A stretch of DNA of 64,000 nucleotides. Source: Melioribacteraceae bacterium (lineage in GTDB: Bacteria; Bacteroidota; Ignavibacteria; Ignavibacteriales; Melioribacteraceae). The notes below the pieces were generated by a model. It had not been told where the DNA came from and did no database searches. It was given only the letters and a program-made list of their open reading frames with translations. Within the stretch, counting starts at the first letter, position 1; each line of letters opens with the position of its first letter. A program made the position numbers and the translations under genes. The stretch covers positions 1-64,000 of the forward strand of contig WGCV01000047.1 in the NCBI GenBank assembly GCA_015493615.1, in the 5' to 3' direction. Below, in pieces: positions 42,045-50,879 of the stretch.

Positions 42045-43136
42045 ATGAGAATCAGAAAGACAATAATTTTATTAATGCTTTTGACTTCGTTGTCGTTCGC
42101 ACAGCGATTGAAGGATATAGCTTATTTCCAAGGCGTTAGCGACGAACAGTTAATCGGTTACGGACTTGTCGTCGGATTGGCGGGAAGCGGCGATACTTAC
42201 CGTTCGACTATGACGCATCAGTCGGTTATCAGTATGCTGAAGCGGTTTGGGGTTAACGTGCCGGAGTTAAATTTCCGCACGAGGAATGTTGCTGCTGTAA
42301 TGGTTACGGCAACTGTTTCCAATCAATCGAAGAAGGGAAGGCACTTTGACGTAACGGTTTCCTCAATCGGGGATGCAAAAAGTTTAATGGGCGGAACTCT
42401 TCTGCTTACGCCTCTTTCCGATAAAACGGGAAACGTTTACGCTACGGCACAGGGCGCAATTTCAACTGGCGGGTATGATGTCGGGACTCCAAGCGGCGGA
42501 AGAATTTCCCGGAATATTACTTCCTCCGGTTTAATCCCGAACGGAGGAATTTTCGAAAAAGATTATCCGGGGAATTTGGCAAGCAAGGATGAGATCAACA
42601 TCGTTCTTGACGAGCCGGATTTTACCACCGCAAATAATGTAAGCGCGGCTATTAATTCCGCAATAGGGCAAGCAACCGCAACAGCTGAGGATGCTTCCCT
42701 GATTAAGGTTAAAGTTCCCGCAAATCAGAAGAAAAATATTTCGGCATTTTTGGCGCAGCTTGAAGGGCTTCAGGTTCAGAAAGACGTTGTGGCGAAAGTT
42801 GTTTTGAACGAAAAGACGGGGACCGTGGTTACCGGAAGCAACGTTACAATCTCGCCATGTACGGTTACGCACGGAAATCTGAATATCGAAATTAAATCTT
42901 ATCCCGTTATTTCACAGCCGTCTTCATTCTCGCAAGGCGGGACCGTTGTCTTTAACAATCTGGTGCCTACCGTAAAACAGGATAAAAATAACACGGTTGA
43001 AATACAAGGCGCATCCAATGTTCAGCAGGTCGCCGCGGCGTTAAATTCATTAAAAGTTTCGCCGAGAGATATAATCGCAATTTTCCAAGCGATTAAGGAA
43101 GCGGGCGCATTAACGGCAGAATTGGTGATTATGTAA
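42045..43136 (+). CDS. flgI: Flagellar P-ring protein FlgI
   Basis: 363 residues from ATG 42045 with GGTGAAGA just before it; an earlier in-frame ATG at 42018 would add a non-signal-like extension. Signal peptide to about residue 20 (SLSFAQ). Signatures are LIGYGLVVGLAGSGD, RNVAAVMVTATV, FDVTVSSIGDAKSLMGGTLLLTPL and the end DIIAIFQAIKEAGALTAELVIM. It forms the P ring in the peptidoglycan layer. The start overlaps neither gene strongly; flgJ follows after 3 bases. Confidence 0.95.
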   Translation: MRIRKTIILLMLLTSLSFAQRLKDIAYFQGVSDEQLIGYGLVVGLAGSGDTYRSTMTHQSVISMLKRFGVNVPELNFRTRNVAAVMVTATVSNQSKKGRHFDVTVSSIGDAKSLMGGTLLLTPLSDKTGNVYATAQGAISTGGYDVGTPSGGRISRNITSSGLIPNGGIFEKDYPGNLASKDEINIVLDEPDFTTANNVSAAINSAIGQATATAEDASLIKVKVPANQKKNISAFLAQLEGLQVQKDVVAKVVLNEKTGTVVTGSNVTISPCTVTHGNLNIEIKSYPVISQPSSFSQGGTVVFNNLVPTVKQDKNNTVEIQGASNVQQVAAALNSLKVSPRDIIAIFQAIKEAGALTAELVIM

Positions 43137-43139
43137 GCG

Positions 43140-43970
43140 ATGAAAGGGTTAAGTCTTAAAATATCGAATCCGAACAAACAGATTGAAAAACCGATTGAGG
43201 TAAAAAGTCATTTTTCGGAAGCGAAGAAAAGAAAGCTGGCGAAAGCGTCAATGGATTTTGAAAGTTTGCTTACGCAGATGATGCTTAAGAGCATGACAAA
43301 AAGCACAGGCGGACTTTTCGGCAAAGAAGGTTACGGAAGCGATATTTACAACACGCTTTTTGAAACCGAAATATCAAAATATATGAGCCGCAGCGAAAGT
43401 ATGGGCGTTGCGTCAATGATATATAAGAAGATTACCGGCGAAGAGTTGGATGTAAGTAAGTTCCGGGCTGAAGAAGCCGGCGGTAATTTGCAGAATGCTT
43501 TGCAAGGCTTAAGATTTAATTCAACGGAAAGTAGTGGTAAAACGGTTGCGCCTCCGGTATCGGCATTGAAAAGGTTAAGCAAAATCGAGCCGATTATTGA
43601 GAAAGCGTCCAAAAAATATGACGTAAGTAAATCGGTGCTGAAATCGATAATATTGGCGGAATCCGCAGCGAGACACGATGCGGTTTCGAGCGCAAACGCA
43701 AAAGGTTTGATGCAGTTAATGGACCCGACAGCGGCAGAACTCGGGGTTAAAAACGTATTCGACCCCGAAGAAAATATTGAGGGAGGAACTAAATATTTAG
43801 CGTCGCTGCTGGATAAGTACGACGGTAAACTTGATTTAGCGCTTGCGGCTTATAATGCGGGACCCGACAGCGTTAAGAAATATAACGGTATTCCGCCGTA
43901 CAAAGAAACGGTGAACTACGTTAACAGAATAAAGAATTACATAAACTATTTTGAGATGAATCATGAATGA
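43140..43970 (+). CDS. flgJ: FlgJ-type rod-binding domain fused to a lytic transglycosylase
   Basis: 276 residues. The N-terminal rod-cap domain (about 30-105) has DFESLLTQMMLKSM and KEGYGSDIYNTLFETEISKYMS. The C-terminal domain (about 148-272) is an SLT/GH23-type transglycosylase with E174 in ILAESAARHDAVSSANAKGLMQLM and LALAAYNAGPDSVKKYNGIPPYKET. Enteric FlgJ carries a GH73 glucosaminidase instead, so the wall-cutting module differs although the job, opening peptidoglycan for the rod, should be the same. No signal peptide, as expected for a flagellar-export substrate. Overlaps flgN by 8 bases. Confidence 0.9.
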   Translation: MKGLSLKISNPNKQIEKPIEVKSHFSEAKKRKLAKASMDFESLLTQMMLKSMTKSTGGLFGKEGYGSDIYNTLFETEISKYMSRSESMGVASMIYKKITGEELDVSKFRAEEAGGNLQNALQGLRFNSTESSGKTVAPPVSALKRLSKIEPIIEKASKKYDVSKSVLKSIILAESAARHDAVSSANAKGLMQLMDPTAAELGVKNVFDPEENIEGGTKYLASLLDKYDGKLDLALAAYNAGPDSVKKYNGIPPYKETVNYVNRIKNYINYFEMNHE

Positions 43971-44418
43971 TATAACAAGCTTCATTGAGATATTGGAAAA
44001 GCAGAAAGATAACCTTGAGGTTTTTATTGAGGTGGCTGCTAAAAAACAAAGGGCTTTGCTGGAAAACGACAGGGAACTTTTCGACGAGACTTTGAAAGAT
44101 GAAGAGTTTTACATCTCAAAGTTGACAAGAAACGAAAAAGATAAGCAGGCGCTCCTTAGGAAAATCTTCGGAAGAAGTTTGTCGGAAGAGGAACGAAAAC
44201 TTTCCAAATTAATTCCTCTTCTGCAGAAATACAGTCCGGAGGAAGAAGGGAAAAAGATTGAGGAGCTGCAGCTTGAGTTGAAAAACTTAGCTGAGAAGTT
44301 GAGCAAAATCAACAATCAGAATATGTTCTTAATTAGGAACGCTCGTCAATTTTTGATTGACACAATCAACACTTTGATGAATGAAAAGCGAGCGTCGATT
44401 TTTGACAGAAAGGTGTAA
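43963..44418 (+). CDS. flgN: Flagellar export chaperone FlgN
   Basis: 151 residues, all helical and charged. It has the FlgN pattern of an N-terminal helix (FIEILEKQKDNLEVFIEVAAKKQRALLEND) and a C-terminal amphipathic helix that binds substrates (NQNMFLIRNARQFLIDTINTL). FlgN carries FlgK and FlgL, which are encoded directly downstream. Sequence conservation is low, so the call relies on size, helicity and position. Confidence 0.85.
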   Translation: MNDITSFIEILEKQKDNLEVFIEVAAKKQRALLENDRELFDETLKDEEFYISKLTRNEKDKQALLRKIFGRSLSEEERKLSKLIPLLQKYSPEEEGKKIEELQLELKNLAEKLSKINNQNMFLIRNARQFLIDTINTLMNEKRASIFDRKV

Positions 44419-44420
44419 TT

Positions 44421-45788
44421 ATGGCTCTGACAAGACTGTTTGAAATATCGAGTAAAAGTTTAGCGACTTATCAGCGGGCGCTTTCCATTAGCTCTAACAA
44501 TATTGCTAACGCGGCGAACCCGAATTATTCGAGACAGCGGGCGCAGCTTACGACAACCGAGCCGGACCACAGCACAAACGTCGAGCTGGGAACCGGAGTT
44601 GATATTACCGATGTTCAGCGTGTAAGAAACACGATACTGGATTCGCAAATCAGAAAGTACAACGGATATAAAGAGGATGCGGATTACCGGACTTCGGTAA
44701 TGGGGAATGTCGAGTCGCTCTATTCCGAACCGACGGACGCGGGGTTGTCTAATTTAATGAAGAAGTTTTTTAATTCGTGGAATGAATTGGCAAACGATCC
44801 CTCTTCTATTTCTTACCGGAACCAAGTTGTGAACGCGGCGCGTCAGATGACGGATAAAATCAGCTCCATATACTCGGGAATGGATGTTGTGCGGAGCGAC
44901 CTGAAAGCCGATACTTCCGAAGCGGTTAAAAGCATTAACAGAATTCTTACTAATCTCGCCGATGTTAATCAGCAGATTTACAATGCCAGCACTACCGGAA
45001 AAACCGTAAATACATTGATGGACAGCCGCGACCAGCTTCTGAAGGAATTAAGTAAATACGCCAACTTAAACGTTCATATCAATGATGATAATACCGCTAC
45101 GGTTTCGATGGGAGGCGTTAATGTAATCGACCGAGCAAACGCTTATGAATTAAGCGTTAACACAGTTAATAGCGGAGGACGAAATAAACTGCAGGTTTTA
45201 GTTCACGGCGATACCTCGCTGAGATTGAATTCCGGAAAGTTAAACGCGATGCTGGATATTTATAATAATAAGATTGAAGAGTACAAATCCGCAATTGACA
45301 CTATCGCCAATTTGATAATGGATAATGTCAACTCCGTACATACAACAATGCAGACAATTGAAACTCCGCCGCAGACAAATGTTAAGTTTTTTACTTCCTA
45401 CTCGGCGGGTAAGTTGGAAATCAACACCGATATTTTGTCGGATCCGAAAAAAATTGCCGTTTCTTCCGATGGCAGCGACGGGAATTCCGACGGGGCAATT
45501 CAGATTGCAAACCTTGCAGACGAAAATTTAATCGACGGCGAAAGTTTCAGCGGAAAATATTCCGATTTGCTTACCGATATTGCCAACGAAAAAAGCACCA
45601 ATACAAAGCAGGGAGAAACTTTTGATTTGGTTTTGCAGCAACTTGATTCGCAGCAGTCGCAGGAATCCGGAGTTAACGTTGACGAAGAAATGGTCAATGT
45701 GCTGAAGTATCAGCGTTCATACGACGCTTCTGCAAAACTGATAAAAATAGCGGACGATATTTTGAAAACATTAATAGAAATGGTGTAA
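44421..45788 (+). CDS. flgK: Hook-filament junction protein FlgK (HAP1)
   Basis: 455 residues. N-terminal ISSKSLATYQRALSISSNNIANAANPNYSRQRAQL (FlgK hallmark, in outline), then VQRVRNTILDSQIRKYNG. C-terminal SGVNVDEEMVNVLKYQRSYDASAKLIKIADDILKTLIEMV. It links the hook to the filament together with FlgL. It starts 2 bases after flgN, whose product is its chaperone. Confidence 0.95.
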   Translation: MALTRLFEISSKSLATYQRALSISSNNIANAANPNYSRQRAQLTTTEPDHSTNVELGTGVDITDVQRVRNTILDSQIRKYNGYKEDADYRTSVMGNVESLYSEPTDAGLSNLMKKFFNSWNELANDPSSISYRNQVVNAARQMTDKISSIYSGMDVVRSDLKADTSEAVKSINRILTNLADVNQQIYNASTTGKTVNTLMDSRDQLLKELSKYANLNVHINDDNTATVSMGGVNVIDRANAYELSVNTVNSGGRNKLQVLVHGDTSLRLNSGKLNAMLDIYNNKIEEYKSAIDTIANLIMDNVNSVHTTMQTIETPPQTNVKFFTSYSAGKLEINTDILSDPKKIAVSSDGSDGNSDGAIQIANLADENLIDGESFSGKYSDLLTDIANEKSTNTKQGETFDLVLQQLDSQQSQESGVNVDEEMVNVLKYQRSYDASAKLIKIADDILKTLIEMV

Positions 45789-45791
45789 ATT

Positions 45792-46688
45792 ATGAGAGTT
45801 ACCGACAGAATGATGCAGTCGATTTTTCTGAATAATCTGCGGAACGTTAAATCGCAGATGGGCGAAACTCAGGAAAAACTTGCGACCGGGAAAAATATAA
45901 ACCGCCCGTCGGACAATCCCCTCGGAACGGCGAGATTATTAAGATTGAATAATGAGATTGAAAATATTCGGACTTATAATAATTCGGTCGATGAAGGAAT
46001 GGCTTTTGTCAGCACTACAACTTCCTCTCTCGAAGGAATTCAAGCTGAGGCGTCGCGTCTGATAACATATATGACTTCGGCGCGGGACGCTACAAAAGAT
46101 CCGAAAGATTTTGCGGCTAAGGTGCAGACTTCTATCGATAACCTGCTTGCTTACGCGAATACAAAATACGGAGGCAAGTATATTTTCGGCGGGACGGATC
46201 ATTCGGAAAAACCGTACGGAATGGATGCGACGAATTCGTTTGTCGAAGAGAAGACTTCACACTTGGACGGGGAGCAGAAAATCCGTATTTCAAGCAGCGC
46301 CACATTGCAGATTAATATTCCTGGGCGCGACGTTTTCGGGACGGTGGGAAATCCTCCGGGTACCGATATTTTTAATTCGTTAATTGATCTTAAAAACAGA
46401 CTGGCGGCGGGAGAAACCCCGACGGACGCAGATTTTAAAACTTTGAACGATTTTAACGATAATGTGCTTTCGGAACTTACGGTTGCCGGCAATCTTTATA
46501 ACCGTCTCTCAGACGCTAAATCGCTTCTTGAATCGCAACGGCAGGATGTTGAAACTTTAATGGGAAAAGTTCAGGAAGTGGATGTTGCGCGCGCAATAGT
46601 CGATTTAAAGGATTTGCAAACTACAATGGACAGAACTTTGCAGATTTCATCTTACGTTCTGCCCAAGTCCCTGCTTGATTATTTGTAA
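45792..46688 (+). CDS. flgL: Hook-filament junction protein FlgL (HAP3)
   Basis: 298 residues. N-terminal RVTDRMMQSIFLNNLRNVKSQMGETQEKLATGKNINRPSDNPLGTARLLRL is the flagellin/FlgL D0-D1 pattern; the C-terminal helix QDVETLMGKVQEVDVARAIVDLKDLQTTMDRTLQIS completes it (both in outline). It forms the junction on which the filament cap and flagellin assemble. It is the last gene before a 69-base gap and fliW. Confidence 0.94.
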   Translation: MRVTDRMMQSIFLNNLRNVKSQMGETQEKLATGKNINRPSDNPLGTARLLRLNNEIENIRTYNNSVDEGMAFVSTTTSSLEGIQAEASRLITYMTSARDATKDPKDFAAKVQTSIDNLLAYANTKYGGKYIFGGTDHSEKPYGMDATNSFVEEKTSHLDGEQKIRISSSATLQINIPGRDVFGTVGNPPGTDIFNSLIDLKNRLAAGETPTDADFKTLNDFNDNVLSELTVAGNLYNRLSDAKSLLESQRQDVETLMGKVQEVDVARAIVDLKDLQTTMDRTLQISSYVLPKSLLDYL

Positions 46689-46757
46689 TTCGCCGATAAT
46701 TATTTGATAAAAGAATGGTAGATATTTTAATTTTAAAACAATAAATTATGGTTTAAT

Positions 46758-47150
46758 ATGAAAATAAAAAACAATAAATTCGGAGAGTTGGAATTCGATG
46801 AGAATATAATCATCGAATTTACGGATGGAGTAGTCGGTTTCGAGAACTTCAAGAAATTTATCCTTGTTACGGAAGAGGAAGGACTTTTTTATTGGCTTAC
46901 TTCAATAGAGGAACCTGAGATAATTTTCCCTCTTTTCCCGACTGCTTTGCTGGATGAAAATTATCCGCAGGAAGAAGGTTATGAGGCTTACGGAATCGTA
47001 AAATTAGCCAAAGAAGTAACCGATATTTCCATTAATCTTAAAGCTCCGATTTATATTAATCACGAAGAGAAAAAAGGATTCCAAAAGATATTCGACAGCG
47101 ACAAATTCGAAATTAACAAACAACTATTTGTAGAAAGTAAAAGCGAATAA
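46758..47150 (+). CDS. fliW: Flagellar assembly factor FliW
   Basis: 130 residues, the usual FliW size, with ITEFTDGVVGFENFKKFILV-like start (here IIEFTDGVVGFENFKKF), SIEEPEIIFPLFPTALLDENY and LKAPIYINHEEKKGFQ. FliW binds CsrA and flagellin competitively, so it reports flagellin level to translation control. csrA follows after 2 bases. Confidence 0.95.
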   Translation: MKIKNNKFGELEFDENIIIEFTDGVVGFENFKKFILVTEEEGLFYWLTSIEEPEIIFPLFPTALLDENYPQEEGYEAYGIVKLAKEVTDISINLKAPIYINHEEKKGFQKIFDSDKFEINKQLFVESKSE

Positions 47151-47152
47151 AT

Positions 47153-47392
47153 ATGCTTGTATTATCAAGGAAGCAAAACGAAAAAATAAGGATTGGAAAA
47201 GATATTGTTATTACAATAGTAAATCTTTCCGATAACAGCGTTAAAATCGGTATTGAAGCCCCTAACTCAGTCAAAATTTTAAGAGACGAGCTTTACGAAA
47301 GCGTAAAGCAACAAGTCAGCGAAGCTCAAAAACATACGGCTGAAGTTGATTCCGATATGCTTAAAAAATTAAAAGAACGGTTTAAAAAATAA
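47153..47392 (+). CDS. csrA: Carbon storage regulator CsrA
   Basis: 79 residues starting MLVLSRKQNEKIRIGKDI, then VKIGIEAPNSVKILRDELYE, the full CsrA pattern including the Arg that contacts GGA motifs. It has about 18 extra C-terminal residues compared with the shortest CsrA, the form that tends to bind FliW. It represses translation of mRNAs that have GGA at or near the ribosome site; possible target at 22200-22284. Confidence 0.95.
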   Translation: MLVLSRKQNEKIRIGKDIVITIVNLSDNSVKIGIEAPNSVKILRDELYESVKQQVSEAQKHTAEVDSDMLKKLKERFKK

Positions 47393-47398
47393 TTTGTG

Positions 47399-48115
47399 AT
47401 GATAACGGACTCCAAGAAAGTACTTATTGTAGATGATTCCGATGTTGTTTTAAGTTCATTAAAAAAGTTTTTAGAAGATTATAACTTTCGAGTTTACACT
47501 TCTCAAGATGGGCTTGACGGAATAAGACTGACCGCAGAAAAACGTCCCGACATTATTTTCCTCGATCTGATGATGCCTAACTTTGACGGGATTAAAATGC
47601 TCCAGGTTAAAAAAGTATTAAATGATATTAAGGATATTCCCGTTGTGGTAATCAGCGGAAATACCGTTCACAGCAATGTGATGGCGGCGTTGGAAGCGGG
47701 CGCGACTAAAGTTATTTCAAAACCTATCGATAATGATACTGTAATAAAAGTAGTTAATGAAATTCTGAAAGGCGACTTTTTCAAATCTTATTCCCGGAAC
47801 TACATTTCGGAGACAAGACAGAAAGAAATTGAAAAAGGATTGCTGAAAATGTTCTTGGCAAAATTTCCCGAGCAGAAGCACAGAATTGCCGCGGCGTTAC
47901 GCAAACGGGACGCCGAAACATTGAAAGACGCGGTGCACGAAATTAAAGGAGCCGGTTCGACAGTCGGATATCCTGAAATTACGTCAATGGCAAAAGAGAT
48001 TATGGAGCGGACTTACAAACAGCCTGCCGATTGGGTTTTTGCCGAGATTAAAACAAGTCAGATTTTCAGATTTGTTGAAGAACTAAAGAAAAAAACAAAA
48101 AAGACGGTATTATAG
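47399..48115 (+). CDS. Response regulator with a C-terminal Hpt domain (REC-Hpt)
   Basis: 238 residues from ATG 47399 (GTG 47396 is possible). The receiver has DDSD at the acidic pocket, phospho-acceptor D56 in IIFLDLMMPNFDG, and KPID. The Hpt-like region near the end has H180 in LKDAVHEIKGAGSTVGYPE. It can thus receive and pass on phosphate but has no DNA-binding or enzymatic output. It lies directly before motA, with 1 base between, so it is likely produced with the stator. Confidence 0.85.
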   Translation: MITDSKKVLIVDDSDVVLSSLKKFLEDYNFRVYTSQDGLDGIRLTAEKRPDIIFLDLMMPNFDGIKMLQVKKVLNDIKDIPVVVISGNTVHSNVMAALEAGATKVISKPIDNDTVIKVVNEILKGDFFKSYSRNYISETRQKEIEKGLLKMFLAKFPEQKHRIAAALRKRDAETLKDAVHEIKGAGSTVGYPEITSMAKEIMERTYKQPADWVFAEIKTSQIFRFVEELKKKTKKTVL

Positions 48116-48116
48116 T

Positions 48117-48968
48117 ATGTTTATTATTATCGGGGCTGTAGTTGTATTAGGTAGTCTTGTTACCGGTTTCAGTATGGCCGGTGGAAGCATAGGAGCGTTA
48201 ATCCAAATATCCGAGTTTATAACAATCGGCGGCGCCGCTACAGGCGCGCTTTTAATTATGGCGCCGATGCCTGTAATTAAGAAAATTATTAGCGCAATTA
48301 CCGGAGCGCTCGGAGCAAAACATATTGAAAAAGAAGAATATATGCAGCTTCTTAAAGCGTTATATGATATTTTTCTTGTAGCGCAGCGCGACGGATTACT
48401 TGCAATTGAAAAACATATCGAAAATCCCGCTGAAAGTGAGGTACTTAATCAAAGCGAGGCGTTTATAAAAAATGAAATCGCTTTGGCGTTTTTTTCCGAC
48501 ACGCTTAAAGTAATGCTTTCCGGAGGAGTTCCGCCGCATGAAATTGAAGCGTTAATGGATACCGAAATTGAGACTTATGAAGCTGAAAACAAACCGATTG
48601 CCGAATTGCTGACAAAGCTGGGCGATTCATTTCCCGGACTTGGAATCGTTGCCGCCGTGCTCGGAATTATTGTAACGATGGCAAGTATTAACGAAGGCGC
48701 CGAAGTCGTGGGGCATCACGTTGCCGCAGCCCTTGTGGGAACGTTTCTCGGTGTGCTTTTGGCTTACGGGTTCGTAGGTCCTTTGGCGACGAACATTGAG
48801 CACAATATTGAGATGCAGATCCGTTTTATGGAGACGATTAAAACTGCTGTTGTCGCTTACGCAAAAGGAAATCCTCCGATTGTCGCAGTTGAAATTGCGC
48901 GCCGGACTTTGTTCCAGGATGTTCGTCCTTCCTTTACTGAATTGGAAAGTTTCCTCAGAGGTAAATAA
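48117..48968 (+). CDS. motA: Flagellar stator protein MotA
   Basis: 283 residues with four membrane segments and the large cytoplasmic loop between segments 2 and 3. The start IIIGAVVVLGSLVTGFSMAGGSIGALIQISE and the later GDSFPGLGIVAAVLGIIVTMASI and HHVAAALVGTFLGVLLAYGFVGPLA are typical (in outline). It forms the proton-driven stator with MotB. Encoded between REC-Hpt and motB. Confidence 0.95.
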   Translation: MFIIIGAVVVLGSLVTGFSMAGGSIGALIQISEFITIGGAATGALLIMAPMPVIKKIISAITGALGAKHIEKEEYMQLLKALYDIFLVAQRDGLLAIEKHIENPAESEVLNQSEAFIKNEIALAFFSDTLKVMLSGGVPPHEIEALMDTEIETYEAENKPIAELLTKLGDSFPGLGIVAAVLGIIVTMASINEGAEVVGHHVAAALVGTFLGVLLAYGFVGPLATNIEHNIEMQIRFMETIKTAVVAYAKGNPPIVAVEIARRTLFQDVRPSFTELESFLRGK

Positions 48969-48973
48969 CAATT

Positions 48974-49774
48974 ATGGCGGGCGAGCAAGGAAATCATAAC
49001 GAAGAACCTGTAATAATCTCCAAAGGCAAAAAATGCGGAGGAGGTCATCACGGCGGGGCTTGGAAAGTAGCTTATTCCGATTTTGTAACCGCAATGATGG
49101 CGCTCTTTATCGTTCTTTGGGTTCTGGCTCAGTCTGACGAAATAAAAACTTCGGTAGCTCATTATTTCCAAAATCCCACAATACTGGGAATTAGCGGAAG
49201 CAAAAGTTTTATGAAAGGGCAGGGCCCCGGAACCGGAAAAGAAGAAATAAAAGGAGAAATAAAAAACAGCAAAGAGGAAAATAACAAAGATGTTGAAAAG
49301 CAAATTCTGATAAAAAAAGGGAAAGCGATTATATCCCTTCTGCAGGGAACTCCCGATCTTTCCTCTTTACTCGATCAGGTTGACGTACAAATAACATCCG
49401 AAGGATTGCGAATAGAACTGCTCGATAATAAAGGAACATTTTTTAAATCCGGAAGCGATAAGCTGAATCCGCTGGCTAGGAAAATGCTTTTTGTTATAGG
49501 AAAACAGCTTAGCGAGATAAATAATAAAATTGTTGTGGAAGGGCATACCGACGCGCGTCCGATTCCTCCTAATTCCAAAGGAATTACGAATTTTGAGTTA
49601 AGCGTAAACAGAGCTAACGCGGCGCGGCGTGTTTTAGTAGCCGCCGGAGTCCCGCTGGATCAAATAGACGAAGTGCGCGGTTACGCATCCAACCGTCTTC
49701 GCGATCCTTCGCATCCTTACAGTCCCGTAAACAGGAGAATCAGTATTTTAGTTAAATTTGAGCAGGTGCTTTGA
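48974..49774 (+). CDS. motB: Flagellar stator protein MotB
   Basis: 266 residues. Basic N-terminus, one membrane segment (about 30-52) with the proton-carrying Asp D36 in WKVAYSDFVTAMMALFIVLW, a Lys/Glu-rich linker with plug-like potential (about 78-110), and a C-terminal OmpA-like peptidoglycan-binding domain (VVEGHTDARPI, LSVNRANAARRVLVAAGV, NRRISILVKF). Asp plus no Na+-type PomB features points to proton drive, but this is not proven by sequence. Confidence 0.95.
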   Translation: MAGEQGNHNEEPVIISKGKKCGGGHHGGAWKVAYSDFVTAMMALFIVLWVLAQSDEIKTSVAHYFQNPTILGISGSKSFMKGQGPGTGKEEIKGEIKNSKEENNKDVEKQILIKKGKAIISLLQGTPDLSSLLDQVDVQITSEGLRIELLDNKGTFFKSGSDKLNPLARKMLFVIGKQLSEINNKIVVEGHTDARPIPPNSKGITNFELSVNRANAARRVLVAAGVPLDQIDEVRGYASNRLRDPSHPYSPVNRRISILVKFEQVL

Positions 49775-49775
49775 A

Positions 49776-50168
49776 ATGGGGAAGATAATATTGGTAATAG
49801 AAGACGATCCGCTCATTCTGCAGTTTTATAAATATATCTTTGAGTTTGAAAAGATGGAAGCCGTAATCTCGGAAGATTACGAAGAAATTATGAATATTGT
49901 TAAGACAAAAAATGTCGGCTTAATAATTATGGACGTTAATCTGAGAAATACATATATTAACGAAGAAAGAACCGACGGAATCGAGCTTTCCAGAATCATC
50001 AAAACTGACGAGCGTTTTAATGATATTCCGATTATTTTGGTCTCGGCATACAATCTGAAGGTTTTGGACGAAGAAAGCATTGAAAATAGTTTGGCTGATG
50101 ATTTTATTCTTAAGCCGATAACCGATTACAATGGATTTATGACAAAAGTAAAAGCGCTGATAAATTAA
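49776..50168 (+). CDS. Single-domain response regulator downstream of motB
   Basis: 130 residues from ATG 49776, 1 base after the motB stop. Receiver with EDD at the acidic pocket, phospho-acceptor D53 in LIIMDVNL, and KPI. An insert (RNTYINEERTDG) follows the phospho-acceptor strand. It has no output domain. One base of overlap with the next REC-DHp gene suggests joint translation and a shared relay. Confidence 0.8.
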   Translation: MGKIILVIEDDPLILQFYKYIFEFEKMEAVISEDYEEIMNIVKTKNVGLIIMDVNLRNTYINEERTDGIELSRIIKTDERFNDIPIILVSAYNLKVLDEESIENSLADDFILKPITDYNGFMTKVKALIN

Positions 50169-50836
50169 TGGATTTAGATAGAAATAATATACTTATCGTT
50201 GAAGATAACATTGACAACGCTTACGCGCTCTCGAAAAATTTAGAGCTTAACGGTTATGAAACAAAAATTGTTTATAACGGCGTTCAAGCTTTGGATGTTA
50301 TTGACGAATACCAGCCCCGTGTGATTATCGCCGATTGGACAATGCCGGAAATGGACGGGCTTTCTCTGCTTGAAACTCTGCGCGAAAAAGAAGAATATAA
50401 GGATATCTACTTTATTATGCTTACGGCGCGCGGAACAATTAAAGATCAGGTTGAGGGAATTACTTGCGGCGCCGATAACTTTCTTGTTAAACCGGCGGAC
50501 CCGGGAGTGATTGTAGCATACGTAAAAGCCGGAATGCGGATTACTCAGCTTCAGGAAGAATTGAAAAAAGCCGAGCATTCCAAAGCCCTTGTTGAGATGG
50601 CTTTTACAGCCGGACATCAAATTAATAATCCTCTTGCCGGAATGTTAATGAGTTTGGAGACAATCAAAGCCGAACTTGACCGGGAATCTTTAGAAAAAAT
50701 AAGCGATGAGTTAAAAATAATTGAAGAATCAATCCAGAGGATTAAAGCAGCTGTAAATCAGCTTACTAATTTGAAAAACCCGAAACTTATCAGCTACACT
50801 TCCGATACTCACATGCTCGATTTGGAAGAAGACTAA
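50168..50836 (+). CDS. Receiver fused to a DHp-like domain without ATPase
   Basis: 222 residues. N-terminal receiver with ED pair, phospho-acceptor D56 in VIIADWTMPEMDG and VKPA. A coiled linker (about 122-142) leads to a DHp-like helical hairpin with H150 in FTAGHQINNPLAGMLMSLE. The protein ends about 70 residues later in an acidic tail, with no room for the ATP-binding domain. It could act like a phosphotransfer protein or as a dimeric partner for another kinase. Part of the motAB-linked signalling group. Confidence 0.8.
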   Translation: MDLDRNNILIVEDNIDNAYALSKNLELNGYETKIVYNGVQALDVIDEYQPRVIIADWTMPEMDGLSLLETLREKEEYKDIYFIMLTARGTIKDQVEGITCGADNFLVKPADPGVIVAYVKAGMRITQLQEELKKAEHSKALVEMAFTAGHQINNPLAGMLMSLETIKAELDRESLEKISDELKIIEESIQRIKAAVNQLTNLKNPKLISYTSDTHMLDLEED

Positions 50837-50879
50837 AGATTTACATGATTTTTCCGATAATATATTGGAGAAATCTTGA

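Noticed and set aside
46692-46699. GCCGATAA, identical to the sigma-28 -10 element, just before fliW
   Set aside because: The -35 region at the right distance (46673-46680) reads GCTTGATT, unlike TAAAGTTT. The first bases fall in the flgL-fliW gap by chance as easily as by function, so no promoter is called.
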